DNA of 64,000 bases from Pseudomonadota bacterium (GTDB lineage: Bacteria; Pseudomonadota; Alphaproteobacteria; Acetobacterales; Acetobacteraceae): positions 1-64,000 of the forward strand of contig JAFEFW010000622.1 of NCBI GenBank assembly GCA_018240405.1, given 5' to 3'. How positions within the stretch are numbered: position 1 is the stretch's first letter; every line of letters begins with the position of its first letter. Below, piece by piece: positions 42,251 through 52,148 of this stretch. The notes beneath the pieces were generated by a model, which saw only the letters and a list, made by a program, of their open reading frames with translations, was not told the origin of the DNA and ran no database searches. The translations under genes and the position numbers were made by a program.

Positions 42251-45181
42251 TCAGGCGCCCGCGTGCAGCCTGTGCCGCATCCCATAGGCCGCGGCTTCCG
42301 TGCGATTGGCGCAACCGGTCTTGGCCAGGATGTTGCGCACGTGCGTCGCTACCGTGTTGAGGCTGATCGACAGCACCAGCGCAATGTCGGCGTTACTGCG
42401 GCCGATGGCGAGCAGACGTAACACCTCGATCTCCCGAGCCGTCAGGTCGTCCGGCGTGGCCAAGGATCCGGCATCGAGCGCGGTCATCAGGCCCTTGATA
42501 CGACTGAGAACGCCGGTGAGGTCCAACGTGCTTGCGCTGCCGTGCGCTTCCAACAGCAGGGTCTGCGCCCGCGTCCGGTCGCCAGGGAAGCCGCGCGCCA
42601 GCAGCATGGAGGCGTAATCAACCTGGGCGTGGGCCAGCGGCAGCCGGGCGCCGAGCCGGTCGTTCATCGCCAGCGCCGCGGTGAAATGCGCCTCGGCTTC
42701 GGTCCAGCGCCTCATGACGGCGGAGAGGCCGCCGAGAAAGCGGTCGGCGGAGCCCGGCAAACTGGCGCCGCCGCCAAGTACGAAATTGTAGCCGGCCCAC
42801 GGACGTAGCAGGCGATACAGCACCGCCGCCCGCGCAGAATCGCCAAGTGCAACGGAAGTCTCGGCAAGGTAGGTCATGCTGGCTGTCCACAGTCCATCAC
42901 GCGGGATGGCCGCGAAGTCATCGGACGCCAGCGCCTCGAACAGCTCACGCGCGACCTTGGCGTCGCCGGTTTCCAGCAGCATCACCGCCAAGCCGGGCTG
43001 CCACGCGGCGCTACCTTGCGTCCGCGCGAACGCCTGGATCAGCGGCCGCAGCTCGGCCAGTCGCCCCTGTGCGCGGCGCAGGTCGAAGGTGGTCATGGCG
43101 GTGAGGTCGGACGCCGCCGTGCCGAACGGCGTGCGCATGCGCAACGCCTCGACGATCAGGCGTTCCGCCTGTGGCAGATCGCCGGCCATAATGGCATGCG
43201 CCGTCCGAATGCCGATGGCATAGGTCGTGTGGTCCGGCTGCCGGATGCGCTCCTGCGTGGCGTCATAGGCCTCCAGCGCCTCTCGCGCCTGCGCGACATC
43301 GCCGCGAATGGCATGGAAGGCATAGCGGCGGAACCAGCTACGGGACGTCACATCGAGGTCACGCACCTGCTCCGCAAGCCGCGTCAGTTCACGTTCGTCA
43401 CGCAGGCGATCCGGGCTCAGCAGCTCGAAGTTCAGCTGGTAGAAAGCATCCAGCGCGGTGACCAGAGCGCTGGGGTCACCAAGTGCCCGGGCCTGCTCGA
43501 CGGCCCGCGCGACCGTGGCAACGGCCGCTTCGCGCTCATCGGCGTAGAGCAATGCGCGCCCGATCGCGGCGGTGAGACGGATACGGGCATCCCGCATGCT
43601 GTCCGGAATGACTTCCAGGGCGCCGCGCAGAAAGGCCAGAGTCTCACTGCCCGTCCTGTTCTCCCAGCGCCAGATCGCAGCGGCATAGCTGAGTGCCGCG
43701 GCGGCGAGGATGTTGTGGAAGCCCTCGGCCCGAGCGATTTCAGCGGCGGCGTGCAGCCGTGCGATGGACGCGGGATAATCGTTGATATTGCGCAGCGACT
43801 CGCCAAGATTCAGCAGCACGTCGGCCTGTAGGCGCCGGTCCGGCTCCGCCGCCTCATCGATCATATCAAGTGCAGCTTCAAACAATTTAGCTGCGTCCTC
43901 GAACGCGAACAGCGCGTTGGCACGCTTGCCGGCCGCGGCGGCATAGCCGATGGCACGTTGCAGGTCCGCTTCAGCGCCGGCAGCCTGGAAATGGCGGGCG
44001 AGGTCGGCGAGCACGGGCCCCGCATCGTGCTGCGCCAGAGCGGCGAGCGCCGTTCCGACCGACCGGTGCAGGCGCCGGCGCTGACCGGGCGGGATTTCAT
44101 CGTACAGCGTCTCGCGGATCAGCGCGTGGGTAAACTGGTAGCGGTCGGCGTCCGTTTCCTCGATGACCCGCGCCGCCGACGCCTCGTCGAGCAGCGACAG
44201 TACCGTGTCGGCCGGCCGGCCGCTGGCCTGGGCGAGCACGTCGGCGGCGAAGTCCCGGCCCGCGATAGCAGCAAGCGTCAGGATTTCGTTGCAGTCGCGC
44301 GACAGGCGGTTCAGGCGGCGGCCGATGACGTCGCGAATGCCTTCGGGAATGCGGATCGTGGCCGGGGCGGCACCGTGACCCGCGGCGAAGTGGCCCTGTT
44401 CCGACAGCAGGCGCACCACCTCGCGGACGAACAGCGGATTGCCCTCGGTCTGCTGGTGAATGGAACGGGTTAGCGATGGCGGCGGCACCACACCGGCGGC
44501 GTGGGCCACGAAATGGCGCACTTCCTCCCCATCCAGGCCAGCAAGGCGCAGGCGGGCGACATGCGAGTCCCGGATCAGGCCACCCAGCGTGTCGGAAAGC
44601 GGGTGATGCCGGGACAGTTCGGTATCGCGGTAGGTGCCAATCATCAGAATGGGACTGCTTGCGATCTCCGGCGTCAGGAACTCCAGCAGGCGCAACGAGG
44701 GAACATCCGCCCAGTGCAGGTCGTCGAGCACGATCAGCAACGGTGAGCGGCGGGCGGTGGCAAGCAGAAAGCGGGTCAGCGAGTCGAACAGGCGGAAGCG
44801 CGCCTCGGCCGGGTCGCGCGACGGCGGCGGCGGCTCCAGCCCTGGCACGCGTTCCCGCAGGTCGGGCACAATATCCGCAACGTCAGCCGCACCGGGGCCA
44901 AAATCCTCACGCAGGACGGCGAGGTCCGCCTGGGCAAGCGGACCACGCAGCACCTGGGTCCACGGCCAGTAAGGCGGTGCGCCCGCGCTTTCATGGCTGC
45001 GGCCCCACAGCGCGCGCATCCCGGTGCGGGCGCCGATTTCGGCTGCGGTGCGGGTCTTGCCGATGCCGGGTTCGCCGGAAAGCAGCACCAACTGCCCGCG
45101 GCCGGCACGTGCCGAGACAGCCGCCTCCAGCAGCCGGTCCAGCTCCGCCTGACGCCCGACGAAGATGTCGGCCGCCATCAT
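42251..45181 (-). CDS. LuxR-family ATPase regulator (LAL type), copy 1
   Basis: A 976-aa transcription regulator with three parts. The N-terminal AAA ATPase has Walker A GEPGIGKT at residues 36-43 and Walker B LLIVLDDLHW. A long helical TPR-like sensor region spans ~350-900. The C-terminal LuxR helix-turn-helix is at ~905-965 (LTAREIEVLRLLAIGRSNAD). The family resembles MalT and large ATP-binding LuxR regulators, which are switched on by a small ligand. It starts 15 bp after the stop of its paralogue, so both are in one operon. Start could be either of two adjacent ATGs. Confidence 0.9.
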   Translation of the reverse strand: MMAADIFVGRQAELDRLLEAAVSARAGRGQLVLLSGEPGIGKTRTAAEIGARTGMRALWGRSHESAGAPPYWPWTQVLRGPLAQADLAVLREDFGPGAADVADIVPDLRERVPGLEPPPPSRDPAEARFRLFDSLTRFLLATARRSPLLIVLDDLHWADVPSLRLLEFLTPEIASSPILMIGTYRDTELSRHHPLSDTLGGLIRDSHVARLRLAGLDGEEVRHFVAHAAGVVPPPSLTRSIHQQTEGNPLFVREVVRLLSEQGHFAAGHGAAPATIRIPEGIRDVIGRRLNRLSRDCNEILTLAAIAGRDFAADVLAQASGRPADTVLSLLDEASAARVIEETDADRYQFTHALIRETLYDEIPPGQRRRLHRSVGTALAALAQHDAGPVLADLARHFQAAGAEADLQRAIGYAAAAGKRANALFAFEDAAKLFEAALDMIDEAAEPDRRLQADVLLNLGESLRNINDYPASIARLHAAAEIARAEGFHNILAAAALSYAAAIWRWENRTGSETLAFLRGALEVIPDSMRDARIRLTAAIGRALLYADEREAAVATVARAVEQARALGDPSALVTALDAFYQLNFELLSPDRLRDERELTRLAEQVRDLDVTSRSWFRRYAFHAIRGDVAQAREALEAYDATQERIRQPDHTTYAIGIRTAHAIMAGDLPQAERLIVEALRMRTPFGTAASDLTAMTTFDLRRAQGRLAELRPLIQAFARTQGSAAWQPGLAVMLLETGDAKVARELFEALASDDFAAIPRDGLWTASMTYLAETSVALGDSARAAVLYRLLRPWAGYNFVLGGGASLPGSADRFLGGLSAVMRRWTEAEAHFTAALAMNDRLGARLPLAHAQVDYASMLLARGFPGDRTRAQTLLLEAHGSASTLDLTGVLSRIKGLMTALDAGSLATPDDLTAREIEVLRLLAIGRSNADIALVLSISLNTVATHVRNILAKTGCANRTEAAAYGMRHRLHAGA

Positions 45182-45196
45182 GCGCGCGGCCGCCTG

Positions 45197-48130
45197 TCAG
45201 GAGACGGCATGCAGTCCATGCCGCATGGCATAGGACGCCGCTTCCGTGCGGTTGGCGCAGCCGGTCTTGGCCAGGATGCTGCGGACATGCGTCGCCACTG
45301 TGTTGAGGCTGATCGACAGGACCAGTGCAATATCGGCGTTGCTGCGCCCGATAGCCAGCAGGCGCAGGACGTCGAGTTCCCGGCTGGTCAGTTCATCCGG
45401 CACGGTCGGAGCGGCCGGGGCCGGCTGTGTGCGCAGCCGATTGATTCGCGGAAGGAGACCCGCCACGCCCAGTGCTGCAGCACTCTCGGCGGCGGCGTCC
45501 AGGAGGTCCATGGCCCGCGCCCGATCCGACGGCAAGGCGCGTATCAGCAGCATCGAGGCGTAGTCATGCTGTGTATAGGCCAACGGCAGACGGCCGCCGA
45601 TGCGCCGATTCATGGCGATTGCTGCATCGAAATGTGCTTCGGCATCTGTCCAGCGCTGCATTGTGGCCGAGAGCAGGCCGAGAAAACGGTCGGCCGATCC
45701 GCCGATGCACGCGCCGCCGCCGAGCACCATGCACACGCCCGCCCAGGGTTGCAGATGCCGGTAGAGCGCAGAAGCCCGAACGGCGTCCTGCAGACCGGCG
45801 CAGACCTCAACCAGATAGGCCATGCTGGTCGTCCAGCGGCCATCCCGCGGGACCGCAGAAAAATCGTCCCTTGCAGCCGTCTCAAAGGAAGCGCGTGCCG
45901 CTTCGCGGTCGCCGCATTCCAGATGCATCAGCGCCAGGCCCGGCTGCCATGCCTCCGATCCAGCGCTCTGCGCGAACGCCTGGATCATCGGTCGCAATTC
46001 AACGATGCGTCCCTGTGCCCGCCGCAGCTCGAAAATTGGCACTGCAACCACATCAGAGACATGGGTGCCGGCGGGACTGCGCATGCGGAGCGCGCGCAGG
46101 ATCATGACTTCGGCTTCCGCTAGATCGCCTGAAAACAGCGCGTAGACGCTGCGTAGACCCAATGCCATCAACGAGAACAGCGGCTGGCGCAGCCGATCAC
46201 TCATCCGGCAGAATTCGTCGATCGCCTGCCGGCTCTCCGCTGCCTCGGCCTGCATCATGTGGTAGATCGCACATTGGAACCAGGCGCGCGCGGCCAGTTC
46301 CAGATTGCCAAGCTGATCCGCAGCACGCAGGACAAGATGCGCATCGTTCAGCCGTGGCCGCGCGGAAAACTCGAACTCAAACCGCGAGTCGAAGCTGGCG
46401 GCGATGGCGGCCGGGTCGCCCAACACCAGGGCCTGGTCGGCCGCGTTGTTGACCAGAGCCGTGGCGGCTTCGTATTCGCCGGCATACAGACGCGCCCTGG
46501 CGAGTGCGGCCATCACCCTGATTCGGGTGGCAGCCATGGTTTCCGGCAAAGCCGCCAGCACGTCCGCGAGGAATGTGACAGTCTCCGGATTGGGTGGCTG
46601 CCCCCAACGCCAGACCGCCGTCTCGAAACTCAGCGCCGCGTCAGCGAGAATGTCGAGGAAGCCCCCGTCTCGCGCCACCCGTGCGGCATCTCGCAATCGC
46701 GATAAGGCGGCTGGATAGTCATTGGCTCGGCGTTCCGTCTCGCCAAGATTGTACAGCAGTTCAGCATGCAACCGCCGGTCCGGTTCGGCGATCTGCTCGA
46801 TCATGTCGAGGCCTACCTGGAACAATGCCGCAGCGTCCTCGAAGCCGAACATGGCGTTGGCGCGCTTGCCCGCCTGCAGCGCGTAAACGATAGCACGCTG
46901 CAACTCGTGCTCCGCACCGGCGGCCTGGAAGTGCCGCACGAGGTCCGCCAGAACGGGACCTGGATCCCGCCTGGTGGCTGCCTCGACCGCTTCACCGACA
47001 GCCCGGTGCAAGCGCCGACGCTGGCCAGGGCGGACCTCATCGTACAGCGTTTCGCGGATCAGCGCGTGGGTGAACTGGAAGTGGTTGGGTGCTGTTTCCT
47101 CAATGATGCGCGCCTCTACCGCTTCATCGAGGACGTGCAGGACAGCATCCTCGGGCTTGCCGCTGGCCTCGGCGAGAACCTCTGCCGGAAAGCCGCGGCC
47201 GGCGACCGCCGCCAGGGTCAGAACGGCGTTGCAGTCCGGCGAGAGTCGGTTCAGGCGCCGGCCGATAACGTCGCGGATGCCTTCCGGGATACGCAACGCC
47301 GTGGGAGTGGCGCCTGGATTGACCGAGAAATAGCCCTGATCCGCCAACAGGCTCACGACCTCGCGGACAAACAGCGGATTACCTTCGGTCTGCTGGTGAA
47401 TCGAATGGGTTAGCGCGGCGGGGGGAATCACGCCGGCAGCATGGGCGACGAAATGCCGCACTTCCTCGCCGTCCAGACCTGTCAGTCGCAGGCGCGCGAC
47501 ATGCGCCTCACGCGTCAAGCCGCCGAGTGCATCTGACAGCGGATGCAGGCGCGATAGTTCGGTATCCCGATAGGCTCCCACCAGGAGGATACGGCCCGTG
47601 GCGAGTTCCGGAGTGAGGAATTCCAGCAGCCGCAGAGACGGCACATCGGCCCAGTGCAGGTCGTCGAGCACGACCAGCAAAGGTTGGCGTCGTGCGACGG
47701 CAAGCAGGAAGCGAGCCAGCGACTCGAACAGCCGGAACCGCGCTTCGGCCGGATCGCGCGCTGGCGGCAACGCCTCGAGCCCCGACAAGCGGCCGCGAAG
47801 TTCTGGCACGATGTCGGCGATATCAGCTGCACCCGGACCCAGATCGGCTCGAAGTGCGTCGGTATCGGGATCGTGCAGCGGGTCACGCAGCACCTGGGTC
47901 CAAGGCCAATAGGACGGCGCGCCCGCGGCTTCATGGCAGCGGCCCCACAAGACACGGAAGCCGATCAGACTTGCGACTTCGGTGGCAAAACGGGTCTTGC
48001 CGATGCCGGGCTCGCCGGACACCAGGACAAGCCGCCCGCGTCCGGTTCGCGCAGAGGCGGCGGCCTCCAGCAGCTTGTCCAGCTCCACCTGGCGCCCGAC
48101 GAAGATGTCCGACACAGAATGACCCGTCAT
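45197..48130 (-). CDS. LuxR-family ATPase regulator (LAL type), copy 2
   Basis: 977 aa from ATG 48130, giving the same length and N-terminus (SDIFVGRQVELDKLLEAAA) as copy 1. ATG 48208 is an alternative that adds 26 unmatched residues. It has Walker A GEPGIGKTRFA, Walker B LLVVLDDLHW, the TPR-like middle and a C-terminal HTH. Most of the HTH is residue-for-residue identical to copy 1, while the sensor parts differ more. This suggests duplication with retained DNA target and changed ligand input. First gene of the pair; diverges from the DUF4242 gene. Confidence 0.9.
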   Translation of the reverse strand: MTGHSVSDIFVGRQVELDKLLEAAASARTGRGRLVLVSGEPGIGKTRFATEVASLIGFRVLWGRCHEAAGAPSYWPWTQVLRDPLHDPDTDALRADLGPGAADIADIVPELRGRLSGLEALPPARDPAEARFRLFESLARFLLAVARRQPLLVVLDDLHWADVPSLRLLEFLTPELATGRILLVGAYRDTELSRLHPLSDALGGLTREAHVARLRLTGLDGEEVRHFVAHAAGVIPPAALTHSIHQQTEGNPLFVREVVSLLADQGYFSVNPGATPTALRIPEGIRDVIGRRLNRLSPDCNAVLTLAAVAGRGFPAEVLAEASGKPEDAVLHVLDEAVEARIIEETAPNHFQFTHALIRETLYDEVRPGQRRRLHRAVGEAVEAATRRDPGPVLADLVRHFQAAGAEHELQRAIVYALQAGKRANAMFGFEDAAALFQVGLDMIEQIAEPDRRLHAELLYNLGETERRANDYPAALSRLRDAARVARDGGFLDILADAALSFETAVWRWGQPPNPETVTFLADVLAALPETMAATRIRVMAALARARLYAGEYEAATALVNNAADQALVLGDPAAIAASFDSRFEFEFSARPRLNDAHLVLRAADQLGNLELAARAWFQCAIYHMMQAEAAESRQAIDEFCRMSDRLRQPLFSLMALGLRSVYALFSGDLAEAEVMILRALRMRSPAGTHVSDVVAVPIFELRRAQGRIVELRPMIQAFAQSAGSEAWQPGLALMHLECGDREAARASFETAARDDFSAVPRDGRWTTSMAYLVEVCAGLQDAVRASALYRHLQPWAGVCMVLGGGACIGGSADRFLGLLSATMQRWTDAEAHFDAAIAMNRRIGGRLPLAYTQHDYASMLLIRALPSDRARAMDLLDAAAESAAALGVAGLLPRINRLRTQPAPAAPTVPDELTSRELDVLRLLAIGRSNADIALVLSISLNTVATHVRSILAKTGCANRTEAASYAMRHGLHAVS

Positions 48131-48232
48131 GGCATGGCCCGCCACCCTTCGCCGTACCGCTCCCCGTTCGTCCAGCCGGCACCGAGGCTGACCGAATAAG
48201 GTGACCATTAGCAAGGGTTGTATTATTATTTA

Positions 48233-48238
48233 TTGACA
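48233..48238 (+). promoter_or_regulatory. Candidate -35 box of the DUF4242 gene
   Basis: A perfect TTGACA in an AT-rich patch (TATTATTATTTATTGACA) within the 189-bp divergent region between the regulator pair and the DUF4242 gene. No good -10 is seen at 16-18 nt, so this may need an activator such as one of the adjacent LuxR-type proteins. Confidence 0.3.
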
Positions 48239-48319
48239 AGGTGGCTTGTGCACCATTTGGATTGTTTGAACTGTACCGGTTTGATCCGCGTCCAGGCTAC
48301 GGAACATGGAGAACACGCC

Positions 48320-48604
48320 ATGCCGCTATTTTTGATTGAACGGAATTTTGCTGAAGAAGTCGAACTGAGCGCGGAAGATGCGGCGCATATCCGCCAGGTG
48401 AACGACGAGATCGGCGTGCAGTGGCTTTATTCTTTCCTCAGCGCCGACAAGAGAAAAAGCTACTGCCTGTACGAAGCACCGAATGCTGAGGCAATCCTCG
48501 CCTCGGCCAAACGACTGAACGTCCCGGCGGACGTTATTATTCCGGTTGGTGAGCTAAGACCGGAGCAATTCATGGCCGCGACGACCGCTCCAGCCCGACA
48601 TTGA
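48320..48604 (+). CDS. DUF4242 domain protein
   Basis: A small 94-aa protein with the DUF4242 pattern: MPLFLIERNFAEEVELS, IGVQWLYSFLSADKRKSYCL and YEAPNAEAILASAKRLNVPAD. One characterised member (SCO4226 of Streptomyces) binds nickel and forms a ferredoxin-like fold, but a cellular role is not established. The start ATG 48320 has GGAGAA 6 nt upstream. The frame extends 34 codons upstream through the AT-rich promoter patch and is rejected. It diverges from the two LAL regulators and is a likely target of them (inference). Confidence 0.85.
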   Translation: MPLFLIERNFAEEVELSAEDAAHIRQVNDEIGVQWLYSFLSADKRKSYCLYEAPNAEAILASAKRLNVPADVIIPVGELRPEQFMAATTAPARH

Positions 48605-48671
48605 TGGCGATTACGGCTTTTTCGCGTGCTCTCCGCCATTGAAGCCGGACGTCAGGAAGTCTCACCCGGGG

Positions 48672-49133
48672 TCAGGCTGCCCAGTCCCGATCTGCCCGTA
48701 CGAGGCGCACCAGCAGCCGCAGAAGGTCCCCGCCGGTCATCGCCCGGTCATCGCCGCGCGTCGTATCAGCCAGAATGCCGGCCAGCGGATCCAACGCACC
48801 GGCGCGAAAATCCCCACAGAAGGCCAGTGGCGCGTCCGGGAACAGCCGGCGCGGCGCAGGCGCAAATGTCAGCACGGACACGTCGGCATGACGCGGGTCG
48901 GCACTGATCCGCTGGAACGCCTGATCGATGGCTTCGCGCGGCCCTTCAAGCACCTGCGCAAAGCCTGATGCCGACGCCAGCAGTGCGCCGGTGAGTCCCG
49001 CGCCTTCATTGCGCCGCCGCGCCGGCTCCAGGATCGCCTCAACCTCGCGCGCCAGGTTCTCTGATGATGTTCCGCCGTTCCGGCTGCAATACACGAGGCG
49101 GTAAAGCGGGCCCGCCATTCCGTCCCGCTTCAT
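48672..49133 (-). CDS. BLUF-domain blue-light sensor protein
   Basis: 153 aa with a single BLUF (FAD blue-light) domain over residues ~10-105 and a ~45-aa helical tail. The three flavin-network residues are present: Tyr15 in LVYCSR, Asn42 in RRNEGAGLTGALL and Gln60 in FAQVLEGP. No output domain is fused, so it must signal through a partner. Its ATG overlaps the TGA of the upstream cyclase gene (ATGA), which makes that protein the obvious partner. ATG at residue 6 is a possible alternative start. Confidence 0.92.
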   Translation of the reverse strand: MKRDGMAGPLYRLVYCSRNGGTSSENLAREVEAILEPARRRNEGAGLTGALLASASGFAQVLEGPREAIDQAFQRISADPRHADVSVLTFAPAPRRLFPDAPLAFCGDFRAGALDPLAGILADTTRGDDRAMTGGDLLRLLVRLVRADRDWAA

Positions 49134-50884
49134 GCGGCCGCCGAACGGCGCAGCAGGCTCATAACGCCGGGTGCATCCATTTCGTCCCCTACCAGCGCGC
49201 CCTCAAGCAGTTTGCAGCCATGCTCTGCCAGGACGGCCACCTGGTCCGCAGCATCGACGCCGTCGGCCAGCGAGATCATTCCAAGATCCGCGGCCAGCGC
49301 GGTGACGGCCCGCACTAGCGCCGCCGTCTCCGAATCGGTCCGCAACGCGGCGACCAGCAGACGGTCGATGCGAACGTGATCGAACGGGAACGTCCGCAGG
49401 TGCCGCAACGCCCCCCAGCCGGCCGCAAATCCGCTTATGCCGAGTGTCACGCCCAGTTTGTGCAGTTCGCCCATCAGCGCGATAACCGGCCCCTCCCGCG
49501 CCGCCAGCGCGTTGCCAGGGAATTCGAGTTCCAGTCGCGCCGGCGCCAGCCCCGAGGCTGCCAGTGCCGCCCGCACCGTCTTCAACACACGGTCTGGCTC
49601 GTTGAGTTGCACCGCCGACAGGCCCACGCAGATCGATAGCGACACTTGCCATCGGGCAGCGTCGGAGCAGGCCCGCTTCAGCAGCCATTCGCGCAAGTCG
49701 GTGATACAGCCGATCTCCTCCGCTAGGGGCACGAAGACCTCGGGCGGGACGGAGCCGCGAGCCGGGTTGGTCCAGCGCGGCCCGACCGAGAATCCGGAGA
49801 GGCGTCGTGTCACCGCGTCACACTGCGGATGGTAGGCCACTGAAAATTCACCGAGCGGCAGGGCGTTTCGCAAGTCCGTCTCCAGACCACGGCGCGACGA
49901 CGTCCGGCGTACCAACTCCGGCTGGAACATCCGCCAGTTCTGACGACCAGCTGTCTTCGACGCAAACAGCGCCACCTCGGCATGCTTCAGGAGTGCCTCG
50001 GCGGAACCGCCATGCTCCGGGAACAGAGCAATGCCGATACAGGCGCCAATGTTCACCACGTGGCCTTCCAGCATGAAGGGCCGCGCCAGCATTTCCAGAA
50101 TCCGACGCGCGAGTGCTTCGGCGCGTTCGCCGTTCGGCTGCAGAATGGCGAATTCGTCACCGCCGAGACGGGCGACCACGTCATCGTCCCGCGTCTCACG
50201 CTGCAGCCGCTGCGCGACCAGCACCAGCAGGGAATCGCCAATGGCGCGTCCGAGCGTCTCATTCACCATTTGAAACCGGTCCAGGTCGATCAGCAGAACC
50301 GCGTGGCGGTTCCCTGCATCGGCACTCGACAGCACGTCATGGAGCGTCTCGGAAAAGTGCCGCCGATTGCACAGGCCCGTAAGCGGGTCGATCATCGCGT
50401 CAGCACCGCTGGCCAGCGCCGCACCGATCGGATGCGGTTCTTCAAAACCGATGATCCACTGGTCTCCGCCAAGTGGGTACAACTTGAGAATGACGCGTTG
50501 CTGCCGGCCGAGAGAGATGCGGAGCCAAGTCGCCGGCACACTGGCCGCTTCCTCGATAGTTGCTTCGCAATACGAAACGATTCGCCCGACCTGGCGCTGC
50601 GACATGCGTCCACCGGCACGCAGCGCATCAACCAGGGACGGTGCGTCGTCCCGCATCGGCGGCGGTAGGTTCAGCAGGTTCGCGGCGTGCAGGTTCCAGT
50701 AGCGGAGCATGAGCTTCCGATCGATGACTGCGACGGCGATCGGCAATGCCTCCAGCGTCCGACTGGCGAGACGCATGCGGGCGCTCTGACCCGCGCGTGA
50801 GGCCTGGCGGTGTCCTGGCTCATCGGACGCCATGACAGCACCACTCATTCCTTCCGGCTGGCGCAGAACAGGGATTTGGCGCAC
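49130..50884 (-). CDS. PAS-GGDEF-(degenerate EAL) signalling protein
   Basis: 584 aa from GTG 50884, chosen for the GAGGAGG site 5 nt upstream; several ATGs lie on both sides. A PAS-like domain spans ~45-150. The GGDEF domain ([12 protein letters not shown] at ~166) has an intact RLGGDEF at ~239-245 and an RDDD inhibitory site five residues before it, so it should make c-di-GMP. The C-terminal EAL-like domain has lost the catalytic residues: the EAL position reads GFSVGPRW, the ELTE position LEFPG, and DDFG reads SGFA. It may act as an allosteric or protein-binding module. Upstream gene of the BLUF protein. Confidence 0.88.
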   Translation of the reverse strand: MRQIPVLRQPEGMSGAVMASDEPGHRQASRAGQSARMRLASRTLEALPIAVAVIDRKLMLRYWNLHAANLLNLPPPMRDDAPSLVDALRAGGRMSQRQVGRIVSYCEATIEEAASVPATWLRISLGRQQRVILKLYPLGGDQWIIGFEEPHPIGAALASGADAMIDPLTGLCNRRHFSETLHDVLSSADAGNRHAVLLIDLDRFQMVNETLGRAIGDSLLVLVAQRLQRETRDDDVVARLGGDEFAILQPNGERAEALARRILEMLARPFMLEGHVVNIGACIGIALFPEHGGSAEALLKHAEVALFASKTAGRQNWRMFQPELVRRTSSRRGLETDLRNALPLGEFSVAYHPQCDAVTRRLSGFSVGPRWTNPARGSVPPEVFVPLAEEIGCITDLREWLLKRACSDAARWQVSLSICVGLSAVQLNEPDRVLKTVRAALAASGLAPARLELEFPGNALAAREGPVIALMGELHKLGVTLGISGFAAGWGALRHLRTFPFDHVRIDRLLVAALRTDSETAALVRAVTALAADLGMISLADGVDAADQVAVLAEHGCKLLEGALVGDEMDAPGVMSLLRRSAAA

Positions 50885-50971
50885 GCGATCCTCCTCGATC
50901 ATCCGCTTGGTCGGCGGAGCATCGGCCGAAAGCCTTACGAAACGGTTAACGCCGACCAGAACAGTCCCGAC

Positions 50972-51001
50972 TTGACCGCCGTTGCGCCCCCGCCATACAC
51001 G
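50972..51001 (+). promoter_or_regulatory. Candidate promoter of argB
   Basis: TTGACC (50972-50977) and TACACG (50996-51001) are 18 bp apart. The ATG of argB is only 6 nt after the -10 box, so a transcript from here would be leaderless or nearly so. No ribosome site precedes the ATG, which agrees with this. Confidence 0.3.
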
Positions 51002-51007
51002 CGGCGC

Positions 51008-51934
51008 ATGAGCGAGAAACTCCAAGCCACTCCTTCGGCGCAGCCCGGCGACATCGAGGCGGCAACGCAGCAAGCCCGTGTGTTGGCGCAGGCGCTACCG
51101 TTCCTTCGACGCTATGCCGGCGCCACCGTCGTGGTGAAGTACGGTGGCCACGCCATGGGCGAAGAGGCGCTGGCAGAGCAGTTCGGCCGCGACATCGCGC
51201 TGCTGAAGCAGGTCGGGATCAACCCGGTCGTGGTACATGGCGGCGGGCCGCAGATCAATGCGATGCTGAAGCGGCTTGATGTGAAGTCGAGCTTCATCGA
51301 CGGGCTTCGCGTGACGGACCAGGCCACGATGGATGTGGTGGAGATGGTGCTGGCCGGCACAGTCAACAAATACGTCGCCAACCTGATCACCAAGGCCGGC
51401 GCCTTGGCGGTTGGTATCTGCGGCAAGGACGGGTCCATGATCCGTGCCAGCAAGGCGCAGCGCACCCGGATTGACCCGGAGACGAAGCAGGAAGTGCCCC
51501 TCGACCTTGGCTTCGTCGGTGAGCCGACGTCAGTCGACGCGCGGGTGATCCATGCCCTGACCGGCGGAGGGCTGGTGCCTGTGATCGCGCCGGTCGGCGT
51601 CGGCGCGGATGGCCAGAGCTATAACATCAACGCCGATACCGTCGCCGCCGCTGTCGCCGGCGCACTGAACGCCACGCGGCTGCTGATGCTGACCGACGTG
51701 CCGGGCGTGCTGGACAAGGAGAAGCGGCTCATTCCAAGCCTGACGCTGCAGGAGGTCGAGGAGCGTGTTGCCGATGGCACGATCACCGGGGGCATGATCC
51801 CGAAGGTGGAGTGCTGTGTCGAGGCGGTTCGCCAAGGCGTCAAGGGGGCGGTCATCCTGGACGGTCGGGTGCCGCATGCCTGCCTGCTGGAGTTGTTCAC
51901 CGAGGCTGGGCCAGGGACCCTGATCAAGCGCTAA
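51008..51934 (+). CDS. argB: Acetylglutamate kinase
   Basis: Second enzyme of arginine synthesis: phosphorylates N-acetylglutamate with ATP in the cytosol. 308 aa, usual for the family. [10 protein letters not shown] near residue 38 and [13 protein letters not shown] are the ATP and substrate phosphate sites. [29 protein letters not shown] and [10 protein letters not shown] are further signatures. Started at ATG 51008. A 66-codon upstream extension shadows the cyclase gene and is rejected. No other arg genes are near. Confidence 0.95.
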   Translation: MSEKLQATPSAQPGDIEAATQQARVLAQALPFLRRYAGATVVVKYGGHAMGEEALAEQFGRDIALLKQVGINPVVVHGGGPQINAMLKRLDVKSSFIDGLRVTDQATMDVVEMVLAGTVNKYVANLITKAGALAVGICGKDGSMIRASKAQRTRIDPETKQEVPLDLGFVGEPTSVDARVIHALTGGGLVPVIAPVGVGADGQSYNINADTVAAAVAGALNATRLLMLTDVPGVLDKEKRLIPSLTLQEVEERVADGTITGGMIPKVECCVEAVRQGVKGAVILDGRVPHACLLELFTEAGPGTLIKR

Positions 51935-52148
51935 TCAGCTTGGACCGGCCATCCACTGGTCCCGCACCATCCTGTATGTTGCGTTGACCCTGAACCACCG
52001 CGGGTGACGCAATGCCACCAGTGTCCGCACGGCGCCGGCCCGCAGGGCCGGGTGCCAGTGACTGCAAGCGTCGCCATTGCACCATGAGCTGGTCCGCGCC
52101 GGCATAGTAACGATCAGCGCCAGGGGCGTTCGCGTAGGTGTCGGCAGT

